Shown here: positions 37,757 to 47,084 of the stretch, piece after piece
Layout: each line of letters begins with the position of its first letter
Position numbering within the stretch: the stretch's first letter is position 1
Notes under the pieces: model-generated
The model's database searches: none
Seen by the model: only the letters and a program-made list of their open reading frames with translations
Told to the model about the DNA's origin: nothing
Made by a program: the position numbers and the translations under genes
Source: an uncultured Sulfurimonas sp.
Lineage (GTDB): Bacteria > Campylobacterota > Campylobacteria > Campylobacterales > Sulfurimonadaceae
NCBI RefSeq assembly: GCF_963662755.1
Contig: NZ_OY759725.1
Coordinates: forward strand, 1 to 64,000
Length of the DNA stretch: 64,000 nucleotides
Direction: 5' to 3'

Positions 37757-38548
37757 ATGAAAGTAAATAAAACTATAATTCTACTTATGATTTATATGGC
37801 ATTTTTATTTTTTACTTTTTTGATAGTACTTTTATCACTTTATCAGTGGCAATACTTTCTTGTTTTTTCTCCTAGATATTTTCGTCAAAAAGAACTTTGT
37901 AAAAATTGTGAGATACTTAGTATAACTACTGATGATGGAGTTGAGTTAGAGGGTGTTGTTTATGAGCCTTCAGATGCAAAGAGTACTATAGTTTTTTTTG
38001 GTGGTAAAGAACACGATAGCGTAGGACTTATAGATAGACTCGCATCTAAGTTTAAAAACTCTAGAATTATTACATTTAACTACCGCTCTTATGGAAGAAG
38101 TGGCGGTGTGATAAATGAGAAAAATATTTTACAAGATGCTTTAAAAGTCTCTCAAATAGTTCAAAAAAACTATGGCGATTTTTATATACTTGGTTTTTCT
38201 TTAGGTGCTAGCGTGGCTGCATCTGTAGCGAGTAAACATAAGAGTCGTGGAGTTTTTTTACTTGGAGCGTTTGATTCAATAGCATCTATGACAAAAGCAA
38301 GGTATGGGCTTAATCTCTCTTGGATGCTAAGATATAAGTTTGATAATGTAGAGTTTGTAAAAAACATAAAAGATGAAACTTATATGTTTTGTTCTAAAAA
38401 TGATGAAATTGTACCCATAGAAAATGCTAGAAATTTAAAAGAAAGTATTAAAAATTTAGTTTTTTATAAAGAATTTGAAGGCTTGTCACATAAAGAACTG
38501 CTTTGGGATGATGAAGTTATTAAAAATATTAATGGAGTGTTGTTATAA
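37757..38548 (+). CDS. Membrane-anchored alpha/beta hydrolase
   Basis: The 263-residue protein has one N-terminal span (ILLMIYMAFLFFTFLIVLLSLY). The hydrolase fold shows nucleophile serine in GFSLGAS, an aspartate in KNDEIVP and histidine in LSHKELL, the expected triad. FFGGKEHD probably forms the oxyanion region. The substrate is unknown; the family (BEM46/YfhR-like) includes lipid or peptide hydrolases. The next gene starts within its stop codon (TAATG), so the two are coupled. Confidence 0.85.
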   Translation: MKVNKTIILLMIYMAFLFFTFLIVLLSLYQWQYFLVFSPRYFRQKELCKNCEILSITTDDGVELEGVVYEPSDAKSTIVFFGGKEHDSVGLIDRLASKFKNSRIITFNYRSYGRSGGVINEKNILQDALKVSQIVQKNYGDFYILGFSLGASVAASVASKHKSRGVFLLGAFDSIASMTKARYGLNLSWMLRYKFDNVEFVKNIKDETYMFCSKNDEIVPIENARNLKESIKNLVFYKEFEGLSHKELLWDDEVIKNINGVLL

Positions 38549-39294
38549 TGGAATTTGGATTTATTTTAAAAAAGTTTATAACTTTTTTTATTGAGCCTTA
38601 TGGGATTGTTTTTTCGCTTTTTATTTTAGGTCTTTATCTGTTGTTTATAAAAAAGTATAAAATTTCTAAGATTTTTTTGTCTATCTCTTTTGGATTTTTG
38701 TTCTTATTTTCTTATCCGCCATTTGCAAACTTTTTAATAGCAGGTTTAGAAAACACTTATCCAAAATATGATTATAAAACTAATGTAAAATACATTCATG
38801 TCTTAGGAAGTGGACACAATACAGATGCAACTCAGCCTTTATCTTCACAAATAGGAGATGCTAGTGCAAAAAGAGACTTAGAGGGCATCATTATTCATAA
38901 ATCTTTGAAAAATTCTAAAATAATTTTTACAGGTTATGAGGGAACTACTGATACTCCAACAGCTATAATGAACGCAAAATTAGCAGAGTCACTTGGGGTA
39001 AAAAAAGAAAATATGTTAATAAATCCAAATCCAAAAGATACACAAGAAGAAGCTCTTTTTACAAAGTCAGTAGTAGGAGATGAGCCTTTTGTTTTGGTTA
39101 CATCTGCTACTCATATGCCAAGAGCTATGATGCTTTTTACATCTTTAGGATTAAAACCGATACCTGCACCGACAAATTTTTACAAAAAAGAGTTTGATGG
39201 TTTTTTTAAAGAACCAAACGTTTATTCATTTAAAAAGTCTCAAATTGCTATGCATGAGTATTGGGGAATTTTGTGGAGTAAATTAAGAGGATAA
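38548..39294 (+). CDS. DUF218 membrane protein, ElyC/YdcF-like
   Basis: The 248-residue protein has two N-terminal spans (YGIVFSLFILGLYLLFI, IFLSISFGFLFLFSYPPF) and a DUF218 domain: YIHVLGSGH, FTGYEG, NPKDTQEEAL and VTSATHMPRAMMLF are typical. E. coli ElyC is linked to peptidoglycan and lipid carrier metabolism. It is coupled to the preceding hydrolase. The next ATP-binding gene starts 37 bases downstream, possibly in the same transcript. Confidence 0.85.
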   Translation: MEFGFILKKFITFFIEPYGIVFSLFILGLYLLFIKKYKISKIFLSISFGFLFLFSYPPFANFLIAGLENTYPKYDYKTNVKYIHVLGSGHNTDATQPLSSQIGDASAKRDLEGIIIHKSLKNSKIIFTGYEGTTDTPTAIMNAKLAESLGVKKENMLINPNPKDTQEEALFTKSVVGDEPFVLVTSATHMPRAMMLFTSLGLKPIPAPTNFYKKEFDGFFKEPNVYSFKKSQIAMHEYWGILWSKLRG

Positions 39295-39330
39295 AGATTA
39301 TCATAACTAAATAAGAGTAAACTTTCATTT

Positions 39331-40014
39331 ATGAAAAGTATAATAAATATTAAATCTTGTAATTTTAAATATCCAAATAGCGACAAAAATATAATAAATA
39401 TAAAATCTTTATCTATAAAAAGTGGAGTGCATATCTTTTTAAGAGGTAAAAGTGGAAGTGGTAAAAGTACATTTTTAAATCTTCTAACAGGCATAATTGA
39501 GCCACAAAGTGGATGCATAGAAGTTTTAGGAGTGGATATTACAAGCTTAAGTGCCAAAGAAAAAGATAGGTTTCGTGGAGATAATTATGGAATAGTATTT
39601 CAACAGTTTAATCTTTTGCCTTATTTAAACGTTGAAGAAAACCTTTCATTAGTTGCTAAATTTTCTAAGCAAAAATCACAAAATATTAAAAATCTTACAA
39701 AAGAAATAGATACATTACTAGATGCAGTAGAAATACCAAGGCAGATGAAGAGTAAAAAGGCGATGGAGTTGAGCGTAGGAGAGCAACAAAGAGTCGCTCT
39801 TGCTAGAGCTTTGCTTGGTAAAGCAAATATTATTATTGCAGATGAGCCAACATCAGCCTTAGACAATGATACAAAACATAAGTTTATGAAGTTACTTTTT
39901 AAACAAGTTCAAGCCCAAAAATCAACACTTATTTTCGTTAGTCATGATAGTGAGCTAACTTCATATTTTGAAAAAGTTTATGATTTTGATGAAATAAACG
40001 GAAGTGAAAAATGA
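39331..40014 (+). CDS. ABC transporter ATP-binding protein (LolD/MacB type)
   Basis: The 227-residue ATPase has Walker A GKSGSGKST, Q-loop QQFNLLP, signature LSVGEQQR, Walker B IIIADEPTSAL and switch histidine VSHD. It pairs with the FtsX-type permease that overlaps its stop (ATGA) and the DUF3299 lipoprotein after that. Such three-gene sets are reported in metal (zinc) uptake loci of other bacteria. The His-rich loop in the permease supports a metal link here. Confidence 0.92.
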   Translation: MKSIINIKSCNFKYPNSDKNIINIKSLSIKSGVHIFLRGKSGSGKSTFLNLLTGIIEPQSGCIEVLGVDITSLSAKEKDRFRGDNYGIVFQQFNLLPYLNVEENLSLVAKFSKQKSQNIKNLTKEIDTLLDAVEIPRQMKSKKAMELSVGEQQRVALARALLGKANIIIADEPTSALDNDTKHKFMKLLFKQVQAQKSTLIFVSHDSELTSYFEKVYDFDEINGSEK

Positions 40015-41252
40015 AGCATTTATTTTATTTAACTTACAAAAGTATTCAAAACAGAAAAATCACTTTTTTTCTCTCAGTTATTTCTATTGCCATTAGTGTA
40101 GTTTTACTTTTAGGTGTTGATAAGTCAATCAAAATAGGTAAAAGTCACTTTATGAATACTATAAACGAAACAGACCTCATAGTTGCTTCATCAAATGGAT
40201 CTTTGGATATTTTGCTAAATTTAATTTTTCATATATCTGATCCACTTGAAAAAATGAGTTATAGTGCTTTTGAAGATTTAAAAAATTTGGAAAAAGTAAA
40301 ATGGGCTGTTCCTCTTTCTTTTGGAGATACTTTTAAAGGTTTTGATGTTGTCTCAACAAATGAAGAGTATTTTAAATTTTATAAATACTCATCGGGTAAA
40401 CATTTAGAGTTTAAAGAAGGTCATAATTTAGATGGTTTTTTTGATGTTGTTCTAGGTTATTCAGTAGCAAAAAAATTAAATATAAAAGTTGGCGATACTA
40501 TTCATCTATCGCACTCTAAGCACAAACATCATCATGTCCATAAAAATAGAGATTTTAAAATAGTAGGTATTTTAAAAAAGAGTTTAACACCAAATGATGA
40601 GTCGGTATTTATTCACTTAAAAGCTGATGAAGCCATACATATAGAGTGGCAAACAGGTCGTTTTGTAGATATGCATATAAGCAATGAAAAGTTATCTAAA
40701 ATGAATATCAAACCAAAATATATTGGTGGGGTTCTTATTGGTTTAAAAAACCGCTCAAGTGTTTTAGAGATGCAAGATAAAATAAATAATTTCAAAAATG
40801 AAAATTTAAAAGCAGTTATTCCAGCTAAAGCACTCTCAAAACTATATAAACTTATGAAAAATTTACAAAATATACTTATGTTAATCTCAGGAGCTGTTTT
40901 TGTAGCAGCAATTTTTACTATGCTCTCTAGTATGTTTTCAATTCTTAGTCAAAGAAGAAGAGAGATGGCTATATTTAGAAGTTTAGGTGCTAGTTCTTCA
41001 AATATTTTTGCTCTTTTTGCTATTGAGAGTTTTTTCATAATCTCTTTAGGCGTTTTCATCGGCATTGTAGTTCTAAATCTATTTTTGCTTATTCTATCGT
41101 TTAATACACCAGTTGAAATATGCTTTAGTCTTGATTTATACCAATTTTTTATGCTTGGTATTATGCTTATTTTAGGTTTGTTGGCAAGTATGTTTCCTGC
41201 TTTTAGATCATATAAAAATAGCTTACAAGATGGTTTGGTGGTAAAAACATAA
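40011..41252 (+). CDS. FtsX/MacB-like ABC permease with His-rich loop
   Basis: The 413-residue permease has one N-terminal span (ITFFLSVISIAISVVLLLGVD), a large periplasmic domain and three C-terminal spans (LMLISGAVFVAAIFTMLSS and two more), with the FtsX signature RRREMAIFRSLGAS. The periplasmic part contains HLSHSKHKHHHVHK (encoded at about 40502-40543), a likely metal-binding stretch. Mechanotransmission-type transporters of this fold act on periplasmic or lipoprotein partners rather than moving ions directly; the following DUF3299 lipoprotein is the probable partner. Confidence 0.9.
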   Translation: MKHLFYLTYKSIQNRKITFFLSVISIAISVVLLLGVDKSIKIGKSHFMNTINETDLIVASSNGSLDILLNLIFHISDPLEKMSYSAFEDLKNLEKVKWAVPLSFGDTFKGFDVVSTNEEYFKFYKYSSGKHLEFKEGHNLDGFFDVVLGYSVAKKLNIKVGDTIHLSHSKHKHHHVHKNRDFKIVGILKKSLTPNDESVFIHLKADEAIHIEWQTGRFVDMHISNEKLSKMNIKPKYIGGVLIGLKNRSSVLEMQDKINNFKNENLKAVIPAKALSKLYKLMKNLQNILMLISGAVFVAAIFTMLSSMFSILSQRRREMAIFRSLGASSSNIFALFAIESFFIISLGVFIGIVVLNLFLLILSFNTPVEICFSLDLYQFFMLGIMLILGLLASMFPAFRSYKNSLQDGLVVKT

Positions 41253-41785
41253 TGAAAGTATTTTTAATAAGTCTTTTATTTTTACCTTTGTTTATAGGGT
41301 GTTCAAATCTTCCTGATTATGAGGTTAGTGATTGGAATCTTTTAATAGATCCAAATTTTAATCAAAAAGAGATAGTTGATTATTATACAAATGAAGTCTC
41401 AAAAGTGCCAGAAGCTTCAAAAGAAGAGATAGAACTTTACGCCCAGATGCAAGAAGCACTAAAAGAAGCTGGCAATAACAAACTTATGGATTCAAAAAGT
41501 ATAAGACTAGAAGGTTATTTGGTTCCGGTTGATACAGATGGACAAAAAGTAAATATGTTTTTATTTTTTCCTACTCAAGCAGCCTGTTTACACGTTCCAG
41601 CATCTCCTGCAAATCAGACAATATTTGTTCAAACAAAAAAAGATGAAGGTGTTTTACTCGAAGATGCATATGAACAGGTAAGAGTCTATGGAGTTTTAAA
41701 ACTTCAAGAGAAAAAAGTAGCAACAGGAACAGCCTCATATATTGTTGAAGATGCAATAACAAGGGTTGTTCCACTATTAAATTAA
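41252..41785 (+). CDS. DUF3299 lipoprotein
   Basis: The 177-residue lipoprotein has a signal ending in the lipobox FIGCS (Cys about 17). The DUF3299 core is seen in IRLEGYLVPVD, FLFFPTQAACLHVPASPANQ and YGVLKL. DUF3299 proteins commonly sit beside LolD-FtsX pairs and DUF2796 proteins; no DUF2796 gene is nearby. Start codon overlaps the permease stop (TAATG). Probably outer-membrane or periplasmic, part of the transporter set. Confidence 0.85.
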   Translation: MKVFLISLLFLPLFIGCSNLPDYEVSDWNLLIDPNFNQKEIVDYYTNEVSKVPEASKEEIELYAQMQEALKEAGNNKLMDSKSIRLEGYLVPVDTDGQKVNMFLFFPTQAACLHVPASPANQTIFVQTKKDEGVLLEDAYEQVRVYGVLKLQEKKVATGTASYIVEDAITRVVPLLN

Positions 41786-41791
41786 AAATTG

Positions 41792-41807
41792 TATAATCGC
41801 GATTATA
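41792..41807 (+). promoter_or_regulatory. Perfect 16-bp palindrome containing a -10 box
   Basis: TATAATCGCGATTATA is a perfect palindrome 23 bases before the sulfatase ATG at 41831, and its left half is a consensus -10 box. It likely marks the sulfatase promoter. The symmetry could serve a regulator or be fortuitous. Confidence 0.4.
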
Positions 41808-41830
41808 TTCCACAAGGTAGAATTACTAGC

Positions 41831-43849
41831 ATGAACTTCTTTTATAAACTTCCTAAACTTTTACGATTTTTGTTGATTTTTATCCCATCTTTAACACTTT
41901 TATATGTCTTTATGAGGGTTGTTTTTTATCTACTTTTTAGCGACCCTGCATCTCCTCTTGTTATGAGTGATTTTATCCAATCTATGTGGCTTGGACTTAG
42001 GTTTGACCTTAGAATGGTTGTGCTTATGATTTTGCCTCTGTTTTTTCTTGGTGGTATTAAGTGGATAAGTCCTTTTAAGTATCCCTTTGCTCGTAACTTT
42101 TGGTTAGTTTATCTTAGTGCGGTTTTTGCATTTTACTTTATGTTTTATGTTGTTGATTTTGGACATTATGCTTACCTAAATACAAGACTAGATTTTACAG
42201 CTATGAGATTTGCTGAGAATGCTGCTATTTCTGCTGAGATGGTGTGGGAGAGTTATCCTGTAATCTGGATATCTATAGGTATAGCTTTAGCGAATGCTCT
42301 GTTTATTTATCTGACATATAAGCTCTTAGTTCGTGTATCAAAACAAGTAGATGCACACTTAAATATAAAAAAAGGTGTCTTACTTGGATTTGTATCGTTT
42401 TTAATTCTTTTAGTAGCTGGTTATAGTAAACTCTCTCAATATCCACTTCGCTGGAGTGAGGCTACTTTTTCAAAGCATCCATTTGCAACTCAACTTACTT
42501 ATAACCCAATTCACTACTTTTTTGATACTTGGAAAAATGGACGTATAACTTATGATAAAGAAAAAGTTAGAGAGTATTATCCACTTATAGCGGATTATCT
42601 TGGTGTACAAAACAAAGATGCAGACAAGTTAAACTACAAAAGAAAAATAACTCCAAAGCATCCAATAGGAGATAAACCAAATATAGTTATAGTCATACTA
42701 GAATCATTCGCATCTTATAAATCAAGCGTATCAAACAACCCTCTTGATCCATCTCCTTATGTTAATGATTTAGCAAAAAATGGTTATCAGTTTAAAAACT
42801 TTTTTACTCCATCAACAGGAACAGCACGTTCTATATATACTACAGTTACAGGTTTGCCTGATGTTGAGTTAAAGGGAACATCAAGTCGTAATCCTCTTAT
42901 AGTAAACCAACATAGTATTGGACAAGACTTTAAAGGATATGAAAAGTCTTACTTTATAGGTGGCTCTGCATCTTGGGGAAATATTCGTGGGATGCTAAAC
43001 CAATCCTTGGATAATTTAAAACTTTATGAAGAAGAAGATTATGAATCTCCAAGAAATGATGTTTGGGGTATTTCAGATATTGATTTGTTTCGTGAAGCTA
43101 ACAAAGCTCTCTTGGGTATGAAAGAGCCTTTTTTGTCGTTTATTCAGACATCAGGAAATCATAGACCTTATACTATTCCAGATGCTAGTTATGGATTTAA
43201 ATCAAGAACTGATGTGAGCGAAGATGAAGTGAAAAAATATGGTTTTGACTCTATTGAAGAATACAACTCTTTTAGATTTATGGATTACTCTGTTGGACAT
43301 TTTATGGAGTTAGCAAGAGAGAGTAACTATTATAAAAATACTATTTTTATATTTTGGGGAGATCATGGCATCTCTGGTAGAACAGGAAATCATACCTTTA
43401 AAGGGGAGAGTACAAGTAAACTAGGACTTGGTTCGCATAGAGTTCCTTTTATTATCTATTCGCCACTTATTAAAGAGCCAAAGGTTTTTGATAAAGTTCT
43501 AAGTGAGGTAGATGCACTTCCAACTATAGCATCTATGGCAAATATTTCATATACAGCTACTACTCTTGGTCGTGATGCTTTTGATGAAAGCTTTGATGAT
43601 AGCAGATATGCCTTTACAATTTATCACTCAACAAATCCGACTATTGGTCTTATTGGGGAGAAGTACTATTATAGATCTAAAGCAGATGGTTCAGATGAAG
43701 CACTTTTTGATATATATAGCCAGACACCATTAGAAGATCACTCAGCTCAAAATAAAGAGTTAACTAAAAAGATGAAAGATTTGACTCATGGAATTTATGA
43801 AACTGCAAAGTACATTCCATACTTTAACAAACGAGAGGGTTCTAAGTAG
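41831..43849 (+). CDS. LtaS/MdoB-like sulfatase, membrane phosphoglycerol transferase family
   Basis: About 672 residues, start chosen at ATG 41831 because the ATG 42 bases further up lies in the promoter region. There are five or so N-terminal spans (about 1-200), then a periplasmic sulfatase-fold domain: IVIVILESFASY, the nucleophile threonine in STGTARS, and metal ligands in FWGDHG and LGSHRVPFII. Family members transfer phosphoglycerol or phosphoethanolamine to glycans or lipids. No partner gene identifies the acceptor. It ends one base from the convergent truA stop. Confidence 0.88.
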   Translation: MNFFYKLPKLLRFLLIFIPSLTLLYVFMRVVFYLLFSDPASPLVMSDFIQSMWLGLRFDLRMVVLMILPLFFLGGIKWISPFKYPFARNFWLVYLSAVFAFYFMFYVVDFGHYAYLNTRLDFTAMRFAENAAISAEMVWESYPVIWISIGIALANALFIYLTYKLLVRVSKQVDAHLNIKKGVLLGFVSFLILLVAGYSKLSQYPLRWSEATFSKHPFATQLTYNPIHYFFDTWKNGRITYDKEKVREYYPLIADYLGVQNKDADKLNYKRKITPKHPIGDKPNIVIVILESFASYKSSVSNNPLDPSPYVNDLAKNGYQFKNFFTPSTGTARSIYTTVTGLPDVELKGTSSRNPLIVNQHSIGQDFKGYEKSYFIGGSASWGNIRGMLNQSLDNLKLYEEEDYESPRNDVWGISDIDLFREANKALLGMKEPFLSFIQTSGNHRPYTIPDASYGFKSRTDVSEDEVKKYGFDSIEEYNSFRFMDYSVGHFMELARESNYYKNTIFIFWGDHGISGRTGNHTFKGESTSKLGLGSHRVPFIIYSPLIKEPKVFDKVLSEVDALPTIASMANISYTATTLGRDAFDESFDDSRYAFTIYHSTNPTIGLIGEKYYYRSKADGSDEALFDIYSQTPLEDHSAQNKELTKKMKDLTHGIYETAKYIPYFNKREGSK

Positions 43850-44560
43850 TTAATACTTTATATGGGCTAAATAAAGCCCGTTGCTTGGTGCTGGTTTTAC
43901 TTTGTGATTTTTCTCGCATCTGAGTTGCTCTTGTAACTCTTTTGTATCTAGCTTTAAAAGAGCAGCTACCATAAGTCTGATTTGACTTCTTAAAAATCCA
44001 TTTGCTTCAAAATTTAAAACTATATAATCTTTGTGTTTATAGGCAAAAGCTCTATAGACTTCTCTCACACTACTTTTTGTATCACTTCCTGTTTTCATAA
44101 AGTTTGCAAAATCATGCTCTCCAATATATAGCTTTATATTTTTGGAAATTTTTTCAAAATCTATACTATTTACAAATGTTACAAAATTATCTTCAAATGG
44201 ATTACTTTTTGAGTCTTTGATGATGTATCTATAAACTCTTTTTTTAGCGCTATATCTTGCATGAAACTCTGCATCTACTTCTTTTATGGACTTGACTTGG
44301 ATGCTTGAAGGTAGCATCTCATTTAAAACTCTTTTTAATTTAACTAAGTCATTCCAAAAAAGTGGAAGGTCCATATGACAAACTTGACCTGTCGCATGAA
44401 CACCTTTGTCAGTTCTACCAGATGCTACTATCTTAGAGTCTATACTTATCTTTGAGAGTACTTTTTGAAGATTTCCTAAGATAGTATTTGAAGAGCTTTT
44501 TTGGGCTTGTGAGCCTAAAAAGTCAGTGCCATTGTAGGCAATGGTTAAAGCACAACGCAT
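43850..44560 (-). CDS. truA: tRNA pseudouridine synthase A
   Basis: The 236-residue TruA modifies uridines 38-40 of the tRNA anticodon arm. The catalytic aspartate is in GRTDKGVHATGQV, with the N-terminal motif IAYNGTDFLGSQ and the C-terminal EANGFLRSQIRLMV. Length is slightly short but typical of Campylobacterota. It is the last gene of a five-gene operon with lptF, the prepilin peptidase, uppS and coaBC. Confidence 0.95.
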   Translation of the reverse strand: MRCALTIAYNGTDFLGSQAQKSSSNTILGNLQKVLSKISIDSKIVASGRTDKGVHATGQVCHMDLPLFWNDLVKLKRVLNEMLPSSIQVKSIKEVDAEFHARYSAKKRVYRYIIKDSKSNPFEDNFVTFVNSIDFEKISKNIKLYIGEHDFANFMKTGSDTKSSVREVYRAFAYKHKDYIVLNFEANGFLRSQIRLMVAALLKLDTKELQEQLRCEKNHKVKPAPSNGLYLAHIKY

Positions 44561-44567
44561 CTATAGC

Positions 44568-45587
44568 CTAAAACCTTGCTACAATAGTTTTTTTGTATAT
44601 AACATAAGTGATTATTAACCAGCTTAGTCCAACAGCTGGAATAGTATAAAAAACAAGTGCTTTTTGAAGTCCTAAGGTAGTTCCATAAAAGATTAAAATA
44701 CCTACAAAAAGATAGAGATAAATCCTTCCTTTTTGATGTCTAACATGAACTATTCCAATACTAGCAACTAAAAATAGGCTAATTAAAGGAAAAAGACTAA
44801 GAAGTGTATCTGTAATCATCATATGAGTCTTACTCTCTTTTCTATCGTCTGATAGCCAATACTCAAGAGGTGATTTATATGTAGTTAGATCAGTTGCCAT
44901 TGTGTCATTTATATACATAACTTCAAAATCTATTTGAGAAAATTTTTCTTGTGAGTAACTGTAACCTTCGCCATCTATAAGTTTTAGTCGTAAAATTCCA
45001 TCATCATTTATAATTTCAGCGCGTTTGGCACTTATGATAATCTCTTCGGCCTTATTTTTATTAAACAAAATTACATCTGAGTAAGTTTCATCTTCATGAT
45101 CTTCTCCGATATAAAGTAGCCAGTTACCAAAACTGTGTCCAAATTCAGATGCACTTAGGTTAAATTTAGCTTCACTCTTTTTATAAGATATAAAGTTACT
45201 TGAGAGAGTTGTAGTATGTGGAAATAAGACTAAGAAGTTAAAACTAAGTAGTGCACTTAATATAATAGCTGGCTTTAAAAGAGTTTTGATGATGAACTTT
45301 GGTTTTATACCAAGAGCAAACAAAACTACCATTTCATTGTCTGTTGAGAGCTTAAAGAGTGATAGGGTAGCTGCTATAAAAAAGGTTATGGGTAGAGTGT
45401 AAAATAAAATTTCAGGAAGTACAAAAAGATAGAGTTTTACCATGTCCCAAAGAGTAAGTTGAATAATCGCAGTATAGGTTGCAAGTTTTATCATAAATAT
45501 AACAGATGCTATTGCAAAAAGTGGCATAAACATAGATAAAAATATCATGTATAAGTTGTTGATGATGTACTTTCTTAATCTATCCAT
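44568..45587 (-). CDS. lptF: LptF/LptG-family lipopolysaccharide export permease
   Basis: The 339-residue YjgP/YjgQ permease has three spans at each end and a periplasmic beta-jellyroll between (about 130-235). The N-terminal RLRKYIINNLYMIFLSMF and the mid-region LPEILFYTLPITFFIAATLSLFKL are typical. With LptG and the LptB ATPase it pulls LPS from the inner membrane. LptF is more likely than LptG by operon context, but the two are hard to tell apart by eye. Confidence 0.85.
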   Translation of the reverse strand: MDRLRKYIINNLYMIFLSMFMPLFAIASVIFMIKLATYTAIIQLTLWDMVKLYLFVLPEILFYTLPITFFIAATLSLFKLSTDNEMVVLFALGIKPKFIIKTLLKPAIILSALLSFNFLVLFPHTTTLSSNFISYKKSEAKFNLSASEFGHSFGNWLLYIGEDHEDETYSDVILFNKNKAEEIIISAKRAEIINDDGILRLKLIDGEGYSYSQEKFSQIDFEVMYINDTMATDLTTYKSPLEYWLSDDRKESKTHMMITDTLLSLFPLISLFLVASIGIVHVRHQKGRIYLYLFVGILIFYGTTLGLQKALVFYTIPAVGLSWLIITYVIYKKTIVARF

Positions 45588-45589
45588 AT

Positions 45590-46405
45590 TTAATAATTCG
45601 CCTCTATATATGCCAAAATAGGAGAGTCATAGATGCAAACCATAAATGTAGCTAAAGCTAAAAATGGTACAAATGGAACTCTTTGTTCTTCTGGTGATTT
45701 GTTTAAAAGCAAAAGCATAACAGGAAGAGCCAAAATAGCAGATAAAAATATAGCTACAAGTGTAAGTTTTAGTCCAAGAAGTGCTCCCATAGTAGCAGCA
45801 ACCATAATATCTCCTTCTCCCATAGCTTCTATAAATGGCGTTCTGTCGTAGTTTTTGTTCCAAGAAGTTTTTGTTTTTAATCCAGCTCTATAAATAGATG
45901 AAGTTAAATAGTACGAAAGAGCAAATCTAAGAAGTGTAAATCCACCTGCAAAGAGTAGGGCGTTTTGAAAATTTGTAAAAATTCCCTCGATATTCCATGC
46001 TCCAAATATAGCAAAAAACATAGCTAAAAGATTTAGAGAGTCTGGAACCATTTTATATCTAAAATCTATAACACTAAGAGCTAAAAGCATCAAAAAACTA
46101 AGAGCTATAAAAAGTGTTGGAAGAGTCAGTGAGTACTTACTTGCAAGTGTTGAAAATATAAGAGCTGAAATTATCTCTATGATTGGGTATTGAGCTGAGA
46201 TGCTACTTTTGCAAAATGAGCATTTGCCCCTTAAAAATAGCCATGAAAATATTGGGATATTGTGCCATGGTTTTAAGGGAGTATTGCAAGATGTGCAATG
46301 TGAAGATACAAAAACTACACTCTCATCTTTTGGTATTCTTAAAATAACAACATTTAAAAATGATCCAATAAGAGCACCTAAGATAAAAGCTATTAGCATC
46401 TCCAC
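45590..46405 (-). CDS. pilD: Prepilin peptidase / N-methyltransferase
   Basis: The 271-residue membrane aspartic protease cleaves type IV prepilin or type II pseudopilin leaders. It has two zinc-binding CxxC pairs in the first cytosolic loop (CTSC and CSFC) and the two catalytic aspartates in SVIDFRYKMVPD and GEGDIMVAA, across eight spans. No pilin genes are in the window. Its start overlaps the uppS stop by one base, so it is within the coaBC-uppS operon. Confidence 0.92.
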   Translation of the reverse strand: MEMLIAFILGALIGSFLNVVILRIPKDESVVFVSSHCTSCNTPLKPWHNIPIFSWLFLRGKCSFCKSSISAQYPIIEIISALIFSTLASKYSLTLPTLFIALSFLMLLALSVIDFRYKMVPDSLNLLAMFFAIFGAWNIEGIFTNFQNALLFAGGFTLLRFALSYYLTSSIYRAGLKTKTSWNKNYDRTPFIEAMGEGDIMVAATMGALLGLKLTLVAIFLSAILALPVMLLLLNKSPEEQRVPFVPFLALATFMVCIYDSPILAYIEANY

Positions 46406-47082
46406 TACTTAAGCCCTCCAAAACGGCGTTCTATCTTTGTAAAACTCTTTATAATCTTTTCCAAATCATTTGAAGAAAAATCAGGCCAAAGAGTATCTAC
46501 GAAAAAAAGTTCCGCATAAGCTGATTGCCAAAGCAAAAAGTTTGAGAGTCTTTTATCTCCTCCTGTTCTTATAAGCAAATCAACACCATCTTTACAATCA
46601 AGAGTGTTTGATAGCATCTCTTCAGTTATATCTCCCTCATAGATTTTTAATCTGTTTACAGCTCTTAATATCTCATCATGTGCACCATAATTAAGCGCTA
46701 AAGACTGAACAAGTCCATCACAATGAGATGTTTTTTCTTTTACATCTTTTATAGTTTTTTGAAGTGATTTTGAAAAAGCTCTTATGTCGCCTATTGGCTC
46801 AAACCGAACATTATTCTCAAGATAGATAGGAAGTTCATTTCTAAGATATTTCTCAAGTAGTTTCATTAAAAACTCAACTTCCAAACGAGGTCTTTTCCAA
46901 TTTTCAGTTGAAAAAGCATAAAGCGTTAATCGCTCTATCTCTTTGTGATTTGAGCAGTAAGTGGTTATCTCTTTTACAACTTTTGCTCCAGCTTCATGCC
47001 CTTTAACTCTTTTTTTGCCACTTAGTTCTGCCCAACGACCATTTCCATCCATGATGATGGCTATATGTTTTGCTCGGTTCAT
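46405..47082 (-). CDS. uppS: Undecaprenyl diphosphate synthase
   Basis: The 225-residue cis-prenyltransferase makes the C55 carrier lipid for peptidoglycan and O-antigen synthesis. The catalytic aspartate lies in IIMDGNGRWA; TLYAFSTENWKRP and LLIRTGGDKRLSNFLLWQ are the other signatures. Length is normal. It starts two bases after the coaBC stop. Confidence 0.96.
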   Translation of the reverse strand: MNRAKHIAIIMDGNGRWAELSGKKRVKGHEAGAKVVKEITTYCSNHKEIERLTLYAFSTENWKRPRLEVEFLMKLLEKYLRNELPIYLENNVRFEPIGDIRAFSKSLQKTIKDVKEKTSHCDGLVQSLALNYGAHDEILRAVNRLKIYEGDITEEMLSNTLDCKDGVDLLIRTGGDKRLSNFLLWQSAYAELFFVDTLWPDFSSNDLEKIIKSFTKIERRFGGLK

Positions 47083-47084
47083 CT

